Assembly: GCA_049322515.1 (NCBI GenBank)
Contig: JBMOQW010000012.1
Coordinates: forward strand, 248,001 to 312,000
Direction: 5' to 3'
DNA from: Parasulfuritortus sp049322515
GTDB taxonomy: Bacteria; Pseudomonadota; Gammaproteobacteria; Burkholderiales; Thiobacillaceae
Length of the DNA: 64,000 nucleotides
Position numbers and translations under genes: made by a program. The notes under the pieces are model-generated. The model did no database searches. It was not told the DNA's origin and saw only the letters and a program-made list of their open reading frames with translations. This document shows, in pieces, positions 22,907 to 31,863 of the stretch (the stretch's first letter is position 1; each line of letters begins with the position of its first letter).

Positions 22907-24037
22907 CTATCGGTCGGTCAGGGTCGCCATGAAGGCGACGATGTCGTCGACTTCCTGTTCGCTGAGTCCGAGACGGCCCATTTCCTCGGTGTTGACGTTG
23001 CGCGCCAGTTCAGGCGCGGGCCAACAGCCCTGGGCCAGGGCCTCGGCCTCGGCCCGTTCGCCCTTGCAGCGGGGCTTGACGTCGCGATCGTTGTAGAAGG
23101 CCACCACGCCGCGCAAGGTCTTGAAATAACCGTTGTGCATGTAAGGCGCGGTAAGGGCGATGTTGCGCAGGGTAGGCACCTTGAACTTGCCCCTCTCCTC
23201 GGGCTTGCCGAGCACCCCGCCCAAGCCCGGGTCGACAAAGGCCGCGCCGTCCGGATTGAAGGGCTTGGGCAGCCGATAGTGGGGGTTGTCGGGGTTGCGT
23301 GGCACACCGAGGTTGTCATAGGTGAAATCGGTGAACAACGGCGGCTCGCCCTTCGGCCCAGGTCGGCTCGTATGGCACGCGGCGCAGTTGCCCTTCTTCT
23401 CGTCCTCGAACAGCTTGAGGCCGCGCAATTCCTGTTCGCTCAAGCCGCCCTTGCCGGCCAGCCAGGCATCGTAGCGGGATGAGAACGGGCTGAACTCGGC
23501 GCTCCGCTCGAAGGCCGCGATCGCCGCGGCAATCCGGTTGTAGGCGGTCTGGACATCGGCCAGCGCCCCGGGGCCGAACACCGTTTCGAAACGATCCGCA
23601 TAGGCTGTCCGGCGCACCTTGTCGACCACGGCCGCGGCATCCGGGTTGGCCATCTCGACCGGATTCAGGAACGGCCCCTTGGCCTGTTCTTCCAGGGTGG
23701 CCGCGCGGCCATCCCAAAACTGGCCGCCGACATAGAGCTTTTCTCCGGCATCGTAATGAAAGGTCGGCGAAAAGCGCATGTACATCGCCGAAGGGGTATT
23801 CCGACTGCCGAAGCGATCCGGGTGCACCCCTTTCGAGGTGGGCTGGCCCGTGTCGGGATCGGTGAATGCCACGCCGGGAGCATGGCAGGTGGCGCAGGAC
23901 TGGCCCGGGGGATTGGACAGGCCAGTGTCAAAGAACAGCAGTCGCCCCAGTTCGACCCGGGGATCCGCGCCGTCGGCCCAGCCCCCCACCGGGGCGGTGA
24001 GCAAGGCCAAGGCAAGCACAACAGGGCGGAGCTTCAT
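22907..24037 (-). CDS. Periplasmic diheme cytochrome c peroxidase (CcpA/MauG family)
   Basis: 376 residues with a signal peptide (LALALLTAPVGGWA) and two heme-binding motifs: SCATCH (N-terminal heme) and NCAACH (C-terminal heme). Family landmarks include ELGRLLFFDTGLS, FWDGRAATLEEQAKGP and KVPTLRNIALTAPYMHNG. It either reduces hydrogen peroxide with electrons from cytochrome c or, like MauG/MbnH, performs a protein or chelate oxidation. It sits 50 bp behind the copper receptor gene on the same strand; MbnH-type diheme enzymes do occur near copper-linked receptors, but no mbnP gene is here. Peroxidase is the safer call. Confidence 0.9.
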   Translation of the reverse strand: MKLRPVVLALALLTAPVGGWADGADPRVELGRLLFFDTGLSNPPGQSCATCHAPGVAFTDPDTGQPTSKGVHPDRFGSRNTPSAMYMRFSPTFHYDAGEKLYVGGQFWDGRAATLEEQAKGPFLNPVEMANPDAAAVVDKVRRTAYADRFETVFGPGALADVQTAYNRIAAAIAAFERSAEFSPFSSRYDAWLAGKGGLSEQELRGLKLFEDEKKGNCAACHTSRPGPKGEPPLFTDFTYDNLGVPRNPDNPHYRLPKPFNPDGAAFVDPGLGGVLGKPEERGKFKVPTLRNIALTAPYMHNGYFKTLRGVVAFYNDRDVKPRCKGERAEAEALAQGCWPAPELARNVNTEEMGRLGLSEQEVDDIVAFMATLTDR

Positions 24038-24087
24038 GATCGATATGCGTTGGACAGTCAGAGACACACTGCCCAGTTTAGACCGTC

Positions 24088-26082
24088 TCAGTCGAACCGG
24101 TAATTCACCTTGGCCCAGACGAAGCGACCCGGCTCGTTGACCCGGGTGTTGCTGCCGGCCTCGAAGGTGTTGTCGCGCGCCAGGTGCTCGGCGTAGGTCT
24201 TGTCGAACACGTTGTCGATGCCGGCAGTGATCAGCCAAGGCTGGCTCGGCCGGTAGGCCATATTGAGGGCCAAAGTGGCGAAGCCGGCGGTCTCGCCGTA
24301 GTCCTGGCCGACGATGTTGCCGTAGCCGACGTCAATGCGGTCCTGCTTGGCGACCATGCGCAGGACGCCGCCAAAGCGCCAGGCGCCGGTTTTGTAGTCC
24401 AGTCCGAGCCGGGCTTCCAGGGGCGGGGTCTGGGCCAGCGGCACGTCGCGGGTCTCGTTGTCGGCACGGACCCAGGCCAGGCTGCCACGCGCAGTCCAGG
24501 CCGGCGCGAAGCGCCAGGCGGCGTCGGCCTCGGCGCCCCAGCGCACGGCATCGATGTTGGCCACGGTGCAATTGCCGGGCGTGGTACAGGCCCCGGTGGC
24601 GCGGGTCTGGAGGTAGTCGTCGATGCGGTTGTAGAACAACGACACCGAGGCATCGACGGCACCCTGCTTCCAGATCACCCCGGTGTCGAGCTGGGTGCTC
24701 TTTTCCGGCTTGAGCGCGCCGGCGGCGGTGAGGCCGTTGTAGGTGGCGGCTTCCCAGTAGTCCATCGGCCGCTCGGCATGGCCGAGGCCGATGAAGGCGG
24801 TGCCGCCCTGGCCGGCCAGGTCTTGTTCGTAACGCACGAATCCACTCTTGAGCGACTCGTCGGCGTCGGCCAGGGCGGCGCCGGTCATGGCGTTGAAGCG
24901 ATCCGCGTTCCATTGGTCGAGGCGCAGGCCGGCGATGACCCGGCGGCCGTCGGCCAGTTCGTGGCGCAATTCGCCGAACAGGCCGGTGATGTCGGTCTCC
25001 ATGTCGCGGATGCGAGGCAGGCTTTCGTAGGTGTAGGCCGCCATGCCGCTGGCCTTGCGCAGGGTATGCTCATCGTCGCGCCAGGACACGCCCAGGGTCA
25101 GAAGATCCCGCGTACCAAGGGCCAAGTCGGCGGCCACACGGGCACTTTGCGTCTCACGGTCCGGGTTGTTGACCATGGCCATGCCGACCAGATCGCGCTG
25201 GCTGTAGTTGTCCATGACGTGGTCGATATCGTTATGGTTGACCTGCGCGGACAGCTTTTGCACTACCGGGCTCAGGGCCAGTTTCTCGAATTTCAGGCCG
25301 TAGCCCTGGCGGTCGAACTTGATGCCATCCATGCTCCGGTCGGCGTAGGCCGCTTCTGCCTCGCTGGCGACCGCCGACAGTTCCAGACGGGTGTTCCGGT
25401 CCGGCGTCCAGGCCGCCACGGCGGACAGGTTCTTGCGTTCATAGGTGGAGTGCACCGAGTTGCCGTCGCCGTCCTCATAGTCGTCCGAGCTGGCATGGGA
25501 CAGGGTGGCGCGGAAGGACGCCTTATCACCGGTGTAGCCGCCATCGACGATGGCGTCGAGCCGGCCCCAGGCACCACCGAGCAGGCTGACCGAGGCATCG
25601 GTCCCCAGGCGGGGCCGGCGCGCGGGATCATGTTCGAACAGGACCACGCCGGCAATGTTGCCATTGCCGTGCAGCACGGTCTGCGGCCCCTTGATGACGG
25701 TCACCTTGTCGAACGTCTCGGGGAAGACGTAGGCGGTCGGCGGGTCCATGCGCATGCCACAGCCACCATGGAACTCGGCGCCGTCGAGCAGCACGTTCAG
25801 GCGCGAGCCGGCCAGGCCGCGCAGGACCGGATCGCCGTCGGTGCCGCCCTTGCGGATCTGGGTGAAGCCGGAGATGTTCTTCAGGAAGGCCGCGCCGTCG
25901 TTGGCCGGCACCGGCTGCTGGGGCGCCTTGGGGTCGTTGACCACGGTGAGCGGCTCGGTCATCGGCGGCGCCGTGACCACCACGGCGTCCAAAGCGGTGG
26001 CGGTTTCATCGGCGGCGGCCAGACCGGCGATGGCGGCGGCGATGGCGCAGAAGGACGCGCGCAGGGCAAAAGACTGAGACAT
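24088..26082 (-). CDS. oprC: TonB-dependent copper receptor, OprC/NosA family
   Basis: 664 residues with a signal peptide ending near AGLAAA. The plug carries the family signature HGGCGMRMDPPTAYVFPETF followed by VTVIKGPQTVLHGNGNIAG, which places it with OprC (Pseudomonas) and NosA, receptors for copper that supply nitrous-oxide reductase among others. The barrel ends in the terminal aromatic pattern KVNYRF(D). The start is the ATG at 26082 with an AGGGGAA SD. A terminator-like hairpin lies 23 bp upstream in the leader (26105-26125). Divergent from hemF. It heads the minus-strand metal-uptake locus. Confidence 0.93.
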   Translation of the reverse strand: MSQSFALRASFCAIAAAIAGLAAADETATALDAVVVTAPPMTEPLTVVNDPKAPQQPVPANDGAAFLKNISGFTQIRKGGTDGDPVLRGLAGSRLNVLLDGAEFHGGCGMRMDPPTAYVFPETFDKVTVIKGPQTVLHGNGNIAGVVLFEHDPARRPRLGTDASVSLLGGAWGRLDAIVDGGYTGDKASFRATLSHASSDDYEDGDGNSVHSTYERKNLSAVAAWTPDRNTRLELSAVASEAEAAYADRSMDGIKFDRQGYGLKFEKLALSPVVQKLSAQVNHNDIDHVMDNYSQRDLVGMAMVNNPDRETQSARVAADLALGTRDLLTLGVSWRDDEHTLRKASGMAAYTYESLPRIRDMETDITGLFGELRHELADGRRVIAGLRLDQWNADRFNAMTGAALADADESLKSGFVRYEQDLAGQGGTAFIGLGHAERPMDYWEAATYNGLTAAGALKPEKSTQLDTGVIWKQGAVDASVSLFYNRIDDYLQTRATGACTTPGNCTVANIDAVRWGAEADAAWRFAPAWTARGSLAWVRADNETRDVPLAQTPPLEARLGLDYKTGAWRFGGVLRMVAKQDRIDVGYGNIVGQDYGETAGFATLALNMAYRPSQPWLITAGIDNVFDKTYAEHLARDNTFEAGSNTRVNEPGRFVWAKVNYRFD

Positions 26083-26104
26083 GAGGGTTCCCCTATCAGA
26101 CAAG

Positions 26105-26125
26105 AAAAACCCCCTTTCGGGGGTT
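26105..26125 (-). terminator. Terminator-like hairpin in the oprC leader, possible attenuator
   Basis: On the minus strand AACCCCC pairs with GGGGGTT around a GAAA-type loop and runs straight into TTTTTC. Its 3' end is only about 23 bp upstream of the oprC ATG, and no gene upstream on that strand needs terminating. The CCCC arm could alternatively pair with the oprC SD (AGGGGAA). Structure is certain from sequence; regulation is inference. Confidence 0.7.
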
Positions 26126-26191
26126 ATGAATACAGAGCAAGTCCCTGTCAGGAAGCAGACCGGATTCTAGGTCCGCGCGCCATATCCGCCC

Positions 26192-26208
26192 TGCGACATA
26201 GTGTCGCA
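26192..26208. promoter_or_regulatory. RegA/PrrA-like dyad upstream of hemF
   Basis: TGCGACA-TAG-TGTCGCA is a perfect inverted repeat. It fits the GCGNC-Nx-GNCGC consensus described for the RegA/PrrA/RoxR redox regulators (here N5). It lies 10 bp upstream of the proposed hemF -35 and about 110 bp upstream of oprC, so either divergent gene could be the target. Confidence 0.45.
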
Positions 26209-26217
26209 ACACAACGT

Positions 26218-26245
26218 CTGACCGGGCTGCGCCCTGCGCTAGAAT
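26218..26245 (+). promoter_or_regulatory. Putative hemF promoter
   Basis: CTGACC (26218-26223, 4/6 to TTGACA) and TAGAAT (26240-26245, 5/6 to TATAAT) with a 16-bp spacer, 27 bp before the hemF ATG. Confidence 0.5.
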
Positions 26246-26272
26246 GGCGGCACAACGATACTGACGCTCACC

Positions 26273-27169
26273 ATGGAACCCGCCAAGGTCAAGGAATTCC
26301 TGCTCGAACTGCAACAACTCATCGTCGAACGCCTGGAACAGGTCGACGGCCGCTCCTTCCTGCGCGATGAATGGCAGCGCCCGCAAGGCGGCGGCGGCAT
26401 CAGCCGGCTGATCGAGGAAGGCCAGGTCCTGGAGCGCGGCGGGGTGAATTTTTCCCACGTCATGGGCGACACGCTGCCGGCTTCCGCGACCGCGCACCGG
26501 CCCGAACTGGCCGGCCGCCACTGGCAGGCCATGGGTGTGTCGCTGGTGCTGCACCCGCGCAATCCATACGCGCCGACCACCCACATGAACGTGCGCTTCT
26601 TCGTCGCCGAAAAGCCGGGCGAGGCGCCGGTCTGGTGGTTCGGCGGCGGCATGGACCTCACCCCCTACTACGGCTTCGAGGAAGACGCCCGGCACTTCCA
26701 TGACGTCTGCCGGCGTTCGCTGCTGCCCTTCGGCGAGGCCTATTACCCCCGCTTCAAGCAATGGTGCGACGATTACTTCTTCCTCAAGCACCGCAACGAA
26801 CCGCGCGGCATCGGCGGCATCTTCTTCGATGATCTCAATGAAGGCGGCTTCGACCACTGTTTCAATCTCACCGAAAGCGTCGGCGACCATTTCCTGTCGG
26901 CCTACGTGCCGATCCTGGAACGCCACATGGACACGCCGTATGGCGAGCGCGAACGCGACTTCCAGGCCTATCGGCGCGGTCGTTATGTCGAGTTCAACCT
27001 GGTCTGGGACCGCGGCACCCTGTTCGGCCTGCAATCGGGGGGCCGTACCGAGGCCATCCTGATGTCGCTGCCGCCAATCGTGAAATGGCGCTACGACTGG
27101 CAGCCCGAACCAGGCACGCCGGAGGCCCGCCTGTACAGCGACTTCCTGAAACCGCGCGAGTGGCTGTAA
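26273..27169 (+). CDS. hemF: Oxygen-dependent coproporphyrinogen III oxidase
   Basis: 298 residues, normal length. Conserved blocks: WQRPQGGGGISRL, GVNFSHV, HMNVRFF, WWFGGGMDLTPYYGFEEDARHFH, RGIGGIFFDDL, and RRGRYVEFNLVWDRGTLFGLQSGGRTEAIL (in pieces). It oxidatively decarboxylates coproporphyrinogen III to protoporphyrinogen IX using O2, so the organism grows with oxygen at least at times. hemA lies 3.4 kb downstream on the same strand. The redox-type dyad upstream would fit oxygen-linked control. Confidence 0.97.
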   Translation: MEPAKVKEFLLELQQLIVERLEQVDGRSFLRDEWQRPQGGGGISRLIEEGQVLERGGVNFSHVMGDTLPASATAHRPELAGRHWQAMGVSLVLHPRNPYAPTTHMNVRFFVAEKPGEAPVWWFGGGMDLTPYYGFEEDARHFHDVCRRSLLPFGEAYYPRFKQWCDDYFFLKHRNEPRGIGGIFFDDLNEGGFDHCFNLTESVGDHFLSAYVPILERHMDTPYGERERDFQAYRRGRYVEFNLVWDRGTLFGLQSGGRTEAILMSLPPIVKWRYDWQPEPGTPEARLYSDFLKPREWL

Positions 27170-27173
27170 CACG

Positions 27174-30100
27174 ATGAAACGCCGGACCTGGGTCTGGCTG
27201 ACGCTGGGCCTGATCCTCCTGCTCCTGGCGGCCGTCGCCGCCTACGAACTGGTCGCCTCGCCAGTCCAGGCGATGCTCCTGGCCGACTACGCCAAGCGCC
27301 TCACTTACCGCACCGAACCCGGACCGAGCGATCGCGTCCGTTTCCCGGACAGCGGACCCTACGACCAGCGCTTCGGCTACATCGCCTTGCCGGAATTCCG
27401 CAAGCGCCTGGAAGCACGCGGCTTCCTGGTCGAGGCCCAGGCCCGCCTGTCGCCGGAGATGATGCAGCTGGCCGACTACGGCTTGTTCCTGCCCTACCGG
27501 GAAAAAAACAGCGCCGGCCTGGTCCTGGAGAGTTGCTCCGGCGAGCCCCTGTTCAGCTTCCGCCAGCCCCGGCGCATCTATCCCGACTTCAAGGCCATCC
27601 CCCCGGTGGTGGCCAATACCCTGCTGTTCATCGAGAACCGGGAACTGCTCGATCCCAATCATCCGCAGCGCAATCCGGCCGTGGAATGGGACCGGCTGGC
27701 CCAGGCCATGCTGGAGAAGCTGGTCCAGGTGGTGCAACCGGGCCGCAACGTCCCGGGTGGCTCCACCCTGGCCACCCAGATCGAGAAATACCGCCATTCG
27801 CCCGATGGGCTCACGCTCACGCCGGCCGACAAACTGCGCCAGATGGCTTCCGCCTCGGTGCGCGCCTACCTGGACGGGGTCGACACCCGAGTCACCCGGC
27901 GCCGCATCGTGCTCGACTACCTGAACACCGTGCCGCTCGCCGCGGCCCCGGGCTACGGCGAGGTGCACGGCCTGGGTGACGCCCTCGCCGCCTGGTTCGG
28001 CCTCGATTTCGACCGGGTCAACCAGCTGCTCTCGCAGCCCGAGGGCACGGCCGAGGCGGCGCGCGTCTACAAGCACGTGCTCGGCCTCCTGATTTCCCAG
28101 CGCAAGCCCTCCTGGTACCTGCTCGGCGGACGCGCGCAGCTGGATGCCCAGGCCGACGTGCACCTCGGCCTGCTGGCCGAGGCCGGGGTGATCTCGCCGG
28201 CCTTCCGCGACCTGGCCCGCCGCCAGAAGATCGTCTTCGCCCAGGGCAAGGCGTCCCGCCCCACGCCCCGGGCCATCGACAAGGTCACCGCCAGCACCCG
28301 GGTGGAACTGTCGCGGCTGCTCGGCGTGCCCAGCCTGTACGACCTCGACCGCCTCGACCTCACCGTCTCGACCAGCGTGCACAAGGCCAGCCAGGCGGCG
28401 GTCAGCCAGTTTCTGCACAGCCTGAAGGACCCGGAGGCGGTGAAAGCCGCCGGCCTGTTCGGGGAAAATCTGCTCTCGCCCGACAACGACCTCGGCAAGG
28501 TGCTCTACAGCCTGACCCTGCACGAATTGACCGAGGCCGGGCCCGTGCTGCGGGTGCAGGCCGACAGCCTGGACCAGCCATTCGACATCAACCAGGGCGC
28601 CAAGCTGGACATGGGCTCGTCGGCCAAGCTGCGCACCCTGCTCACCTACCTGCAACTGTTGTCCGAACTGCATGGCCAGTATGCCGGCATGCAGACCAAG
28701 GAATTGAGCAAGCTGGCCATCCCGGAACGCGACGTGCTGACCCGCTGGGTCATCGGCTACCTGCGCCAGAACCCGGAGCGTGGCCTGGAGCCGATGTTGA
28801 TGGCGGCGATGGGTCGGCTCTACTCGGCCGATCCCGAGGAGGTTTTCTTGACCGGGGGCGGCCTGCACACCTTTGCCAATTTCAAGAAAGAAGACAATGG
28901 CCGGGTCATGGATCTCTGGGAGGCCACCCGCAACTCGGTCAACCTGCCCTTCATCCGCCTGATGCGCGACCTGGTCCGCCACTTCATGTACCGCGCCCCG
29001 GGCACCGTGGCCCGGGTCCTGGAAGACGTCGAGGACCCGCGCCGACAGTCGTACCTGGAAAAGTTCGCCGACAAGGAAGGCCAGACCTTCCTGGCCAAGT
29101 TCTGGAAAAAATATCGCGGCCTGTCGCCCGAAGCCACCACTGACACGCTGCTCAACCACCTGTCCGCGCACCCGGTGCGGCTGGCCGCGGTGTTCCGCTA
29201 CATGGAGCCGGGCGCCGGCCTGGCCGAGTTCCGCGCCTTCATGGCCGCCCGCCACGCGAATCCGGCCGGATGGGACGACGCCGATCTGCGCAAGTTGTAC
29301 GACGACTATGGACCGGAACGCTACAACCTGGCCGACCGCGCCTACATCGTCCAGATCCACCCCTTGGAACTGTGGCTGGCCGCCTACCTGCGCAAACACC
29401 CGGGCGCGTCCTGGAAGCAGCTGGTCGAGGCCAGCACCGACGAACGCATCGATGGCTACGACTGGCTGTTCAAGACCGGCCGCAAGAATGCCCAGGACAT
29501 CCGCATCCAGTCGCTGCTGGAAATCGAGGCGTTCCAGGAGATCCACCAGCGCTGGCGCAAGCTGGGCTATCCGTTCGCCAGCCTGGTGCCGTCCTATGCC
29601 ACCGCCATCGGGTCCTCGGCCGACCGGCCGGCGGCCCTGGCCGAGATGATGGGCGTGATCCTCAACGACGGCGTGCGCCAGGACCCGGCCACCCTCGAAC
29701 GCCTGGAATTCGCCGCCGGCACGCCCTACCACACCCGCATGGTGCCCGGTCCCCGGCAGGCCGAGCGCCTCTTCCCGCCCGAAGTGGCCCGCGTGGTGCG
29801 CCGGGCCCTGGTCAACGTGGTCGAACAGGGCACCGCGCGTCGGGTGGCCGGCGCCTTCGTCAGCCAGGGCACCAAGCTGACCCTGGGCGGCAAGACCGGC
29901 ACCGGCGACCACCGCTACGAAACCTACGGCGCCAACGGCCAGGTCACCGACTCCAAGGTGGTCAACCGGGTCGCCACCTTCGCCTTCTTCATCGGCCGCC
30001 GCTTCTATGGCGTAGTCACCGCCTTCGTGCCGGGTGAGGCGGCGGCTGGCTACAAATTCACCAGCGGTCTGCCGGTACAGATCCTGAAAACCCTTGCGCC

Positions 30101-30482
30101 CACGCTGCAACCGCTGATCGGCCACGGCGAAGGCCGTCCGCTCGACTGGGCGGACGCGGTGGCCGAATTCGAAGCCGCTGGCCTCCCGGCCACGCCGGCC
30201 CCTGGTCTGGCCAAGCCGGTCGCGCCCGCGCCGGACGGCACCCCGAAGGCCTCCCTGCCGCCGGGCATGCCCGCCCCCGCCAAGAGCCCGCCCGCACCGT
30301 CGCCCAAGCCGGCTGCCGTCCCGCCGGCCCAGCCCGCCGCGCCACCTCCGGCGCCGACGCCGGTGCCGACTGTGGCAAACCCCGCCAGGCACGTCGACAA
30401 ACCGGCGCCGCCCCCCGCCCCCGGGCCGGAAATCCCGATCCCGGCACCGGTCATCCCCGGTCGCGGCCACGAATTCTTCTGA
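27174..30482 (+). CDS. Large class-A-like penicillin-binding protein with atypical motifs and a Pro/Ala-rich tail
   Basis: 1102 residues. N-terminal membrane anchor (VWLTLGLILLLLAAVAAYELV), then a GT51 glycosyltransferase-like domain in which the usual EDRxFxxH is FIENRELLDP (about 152-161) and GGSTITQQ is GGSTLATQIEK (about 195-205). A transpeptidase-like domain follows with GSSAKLRT as the SxxK candidate (near residue 481) and GGKTGTGDH as the KTG motif (near 905). The last ~110 residues are almost only Pro, Ala and Lys. It is longer than ordinary PBP1a and belongs to a divergent transglycosylase-domain family seen in Beta- and Gammaproteobacteria. It starts 4 bp after hemF. Confidence 0.85.
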   Translation: MKRRTWVWLTLGLILLLLAAVAAYELVASPVQAMLLADYAKRLTYRTEPGPSDRVRFPDSGPYDQRFGYIALPEFRKRLEARGFLVEAQARLSPEMMQLADYGLFLPYREKNSAGLVLESCSGEPLFSFRQPRRIYPDFKAIPPVVANTLLFIENRELLDPNHPQRNPAVEWDRLAQAMLEKLVQVVQPGRNVPGGSTLATQIEKYRHSPDGLTLTPADKLRQMASASVRAYLDGVDTRVTRRRIVLDYLNTVPLAAAPGYGEVHGLGDALAAWFGLDFDRVNQLLSQPEGTAEAARVYKHVLGLLISQRKPSWYLLGGRAQLDAQADVHLGLLAEAGVISPAFRDLARRQKIVFAQGKASRPTPRAIDKVTASTRVELSRLLGVPSLYDLDRLDLTVSTSVHKASQAAVSQFLHSLKDPEAVKAAGLFGENLLSPDNDLGKVLYSLTLHELTEAGPVLRVQADSLDQPFDINQGAKLDMGSSAKLRTLLTYLQLLSELHGQYAGMQTKELSKLAIPERDVLTRWVIGYLRQNPERGLEPMLMAAMGRLYSADPEEVFLTGGGLHTFANFKKEDNGRVMDLWEATRNSVNLPFIRLMRDLVRHFMYRAPGTVARVLEDVEDPRRQSYLEKFADKEGQTFLAKFWKKYRGLSPEATTDTLLNHLSAHPVRLAAVFRYMEPGAGLAEFRAFMAARHANPAGWDDADLRKLYDDYGPERYNLADRAYIVQIHPLELWLAAYLRKHPGASWKQLVEASTDERIDGYDWLFKTGRKNAQDIRIQSLLEIEAFQEIHQRWRKLGYPFASLVPSYATAIGSSADRPAALAEMMGVILNDGVRQDPATLERLEFAAGTPYHTRMVPGPRQAERLFPPEVARVVRRALVNVVEQGTARRVAGAFVSQGTKLTLGGKTGTGDHRYETYGANGQVTDSKVVNRVATFAFFIGRRFYGVVTAFVPGEAAAGYKFTSGLPVQILKTLAPTLQPLIGHGEGRPLDWADAVAEFEAAGLPATPAPGLAKPVAPAPDGTPKASLPPGMPAPAKSPPAPSPKPAAVPPAQPAAPPPAPTPVPTVANPARHVDKPAPPPAPGPEIPIPAPVIPGRGHEFF

Positions 30483-30521
30483 TCCGGCCGCGCCAGACTG
30501 GGTCGGCACCGGCCTTCGCGG

Positions 30522-30527
30522 TACAAT
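30522..30527 (+). promoter_or_regulatory. Putative hemA -10 element
   Basis: TACAAT matches the -10 consensus at 5/6 and lies 31 bp before the hemA ATG at 30559. The -35 position is weak. It overlaps an upstream in-frame ATG (30526), which argues against that codon as the start. Confidence 0.45.
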
Positions 30528-30558
30528 GCGGCCCCGTTTGTCCCGTCATTTCAACGTG

Positions 30559-31812
30559 ATGCAGCTCTTCGCCTGCGGCGTCAACCACCACACCGCCCCG
30601 GTGTCCATCCGGGAGCGCGTCGCCTTCCCCGCCGACATCCTGGCGCGGGCGCTGTCCGACGTGACCGGACGGGGCGTGGCGCGCGAGGCCGCCATCCTGT
30701 CCACCTGCAACCGCACCGAGGTCTATTGCCACACCCCGGAACCGGACGCGGTGGCCGAATGGATCGCCGGCTTCCATGGCCTGCGCAGCCAGGAAGTGAA
30801 GCCCTACCTGTACCTGCTGCCCGACGACCAAGCGGTCAAGCATGCCTTCCGGGTCGCCTCCGGGCTCGACTCCATGGTCCTCGGCGAAACCCAGATCCTC
30901 GGCCAGATGAAGCAGGCGGCGGAAAAGGCCCAGGAGGCCGGCACCCTCGGCATGTTGCTGAACAAGCTGTTCCAGCGCACCTTCTCGGTGGCCAAGGAAG
31001 TACGCACTGCGACCGAAATCGGCGCCAGCACGGTGTCCATGTCGGCCGCCTCGGTCACCCTGGCGGAACGCATCTTCCCGTCCATTGCCGACCAGGCGGT
31101 GCTGTTCATCGGCGCCGGCGAGATGATCGACCTGGTCGCCACCCACTTCGCGGCCAAGTCACCGCGTCGGCTGATGGTCATCAACCGCACCTTGGATCGC
31201 GCCCGCCAGCTGGCCGACAAGTTCGCCGGCGAAGCCGCCGCCCTGACCAGCCTGCCGGAACTGCTGCACGACTTCGACATCGTGGTCACCTCCACCGCCA
31301 GCCCGCTGCCCATCGTTGGCCTGGGCATGGTCGAGCGCGCCCTGAAGGCGCGCCGGCACCGGCCGATGTTCATGGTCGACCTGGCGGTACCGCGCGACAT
31401 CGAAGCCGAGGTCAAGGCGCTCAGCGACGTCTTTCTTTACACCGTGGACGACCTGGGCGAAGTGGTGCGCGCCGGCCAGGACGCCCGCCAGGCCAAGGTC
31501 GAGCAGGCCGAGGCCATCGTCGCCGCCGGCGTGAACGAATTCATGCACTGGCTCGACACGCGCAAGACGGTGCCCACCGTGCGCGCCCTGCGCGACCATG
31601 CCGAACGTCTGCGCCGGCACGAGATGGAAAAGGCCGTCAAGCGCCTGGCCAAGGGCGACGACCCGCACGCCGTGATGGAGGCGCTCAGCCATGGTCTCAC
31701 CAACAAGTTCCTGCACGACCCCAGCCACGCCCTGAATCAGGCCGAGGGGACCGAGCGCGACACGTTGCAGCAGCTGATCGCCCGCATCTACAACCTGCAT
31801 AACGACCTGTAG
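30559..31812 (+). CDS. hemA: Glutamyl-tRNA reductase
   Basis: 417 residues, normal length. The catalytic cysteine lies in AAILSTCNRTEVY (near residue 50), and GLDSMVLGETQILGQMK, RTFSVAKEVRTATEIG and the NADPH-binding FIGAGEMIDLVATHF follow. It makes glutamate-1-semialdehyde from glutamyl-tRNA, the first committed step of C5 heme synthesis. The start at 30559 matches the family N-terminus MQLFACGVNHHTAPV. prfA follows 51 bp later, the common hemA-prfA order; prmC, often third, is instead at 58041. Confidence 0.97.
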   Translation: MQLFACGVNHHTAPVSIRERVAFPADILARALSDVTGRGVAREAAILSTCNRTEVYCHTPEPDAVAEWIAGFHGLRSQEVKPYLYLLPDDQAVKHAFRVASGLDSMVLGETQILGQMKQAAEKAQEAGTLGMLLNKLFQRTFSVAKEVRTATEIGASTVSMSAASVTLAERIFPSIADQAVLFIGAGEMIDLVATHFAAKSPRRLMVINRTLDRARQLADKFAGEAAALTSLPELLHDFDIVVTSTASPLPIVGLGMVERALKARRHRPMFMVDLAVPRDIEAEVKALSDVFLYTVDDLGEVVRAGQDARQAKVEQAEAIVAAGVNEFMHWLDTRKTVPTVRALRDHAERLRRHEMEKAVKRLAKGDDPHAVMEALSHGLTNKFLHDPSHALNQAEGTERDTLQQLIARIYNLHNDL

Positions 31813-31863
31813 GCCGGCCTGCCGCCCTTGCCGGCCCGAAGGCCGCCTCAAACAAACCCCGCC

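Noticed and set aside
22907..24037. Methanobactin-type MbnH enzyme
   Set aside because: Partner mbnP and precursor genes are absent; diheme peroxidase is the simpler call.
26994..30509. Very long minus-strand open frame (1171 codons) opposite the PBP gene
   Set aside because: Its translation is Gly/Ala/Gln-rich without family motifs, and the plus strand carries a clear PBP. It is a GC-rich shadow frame.
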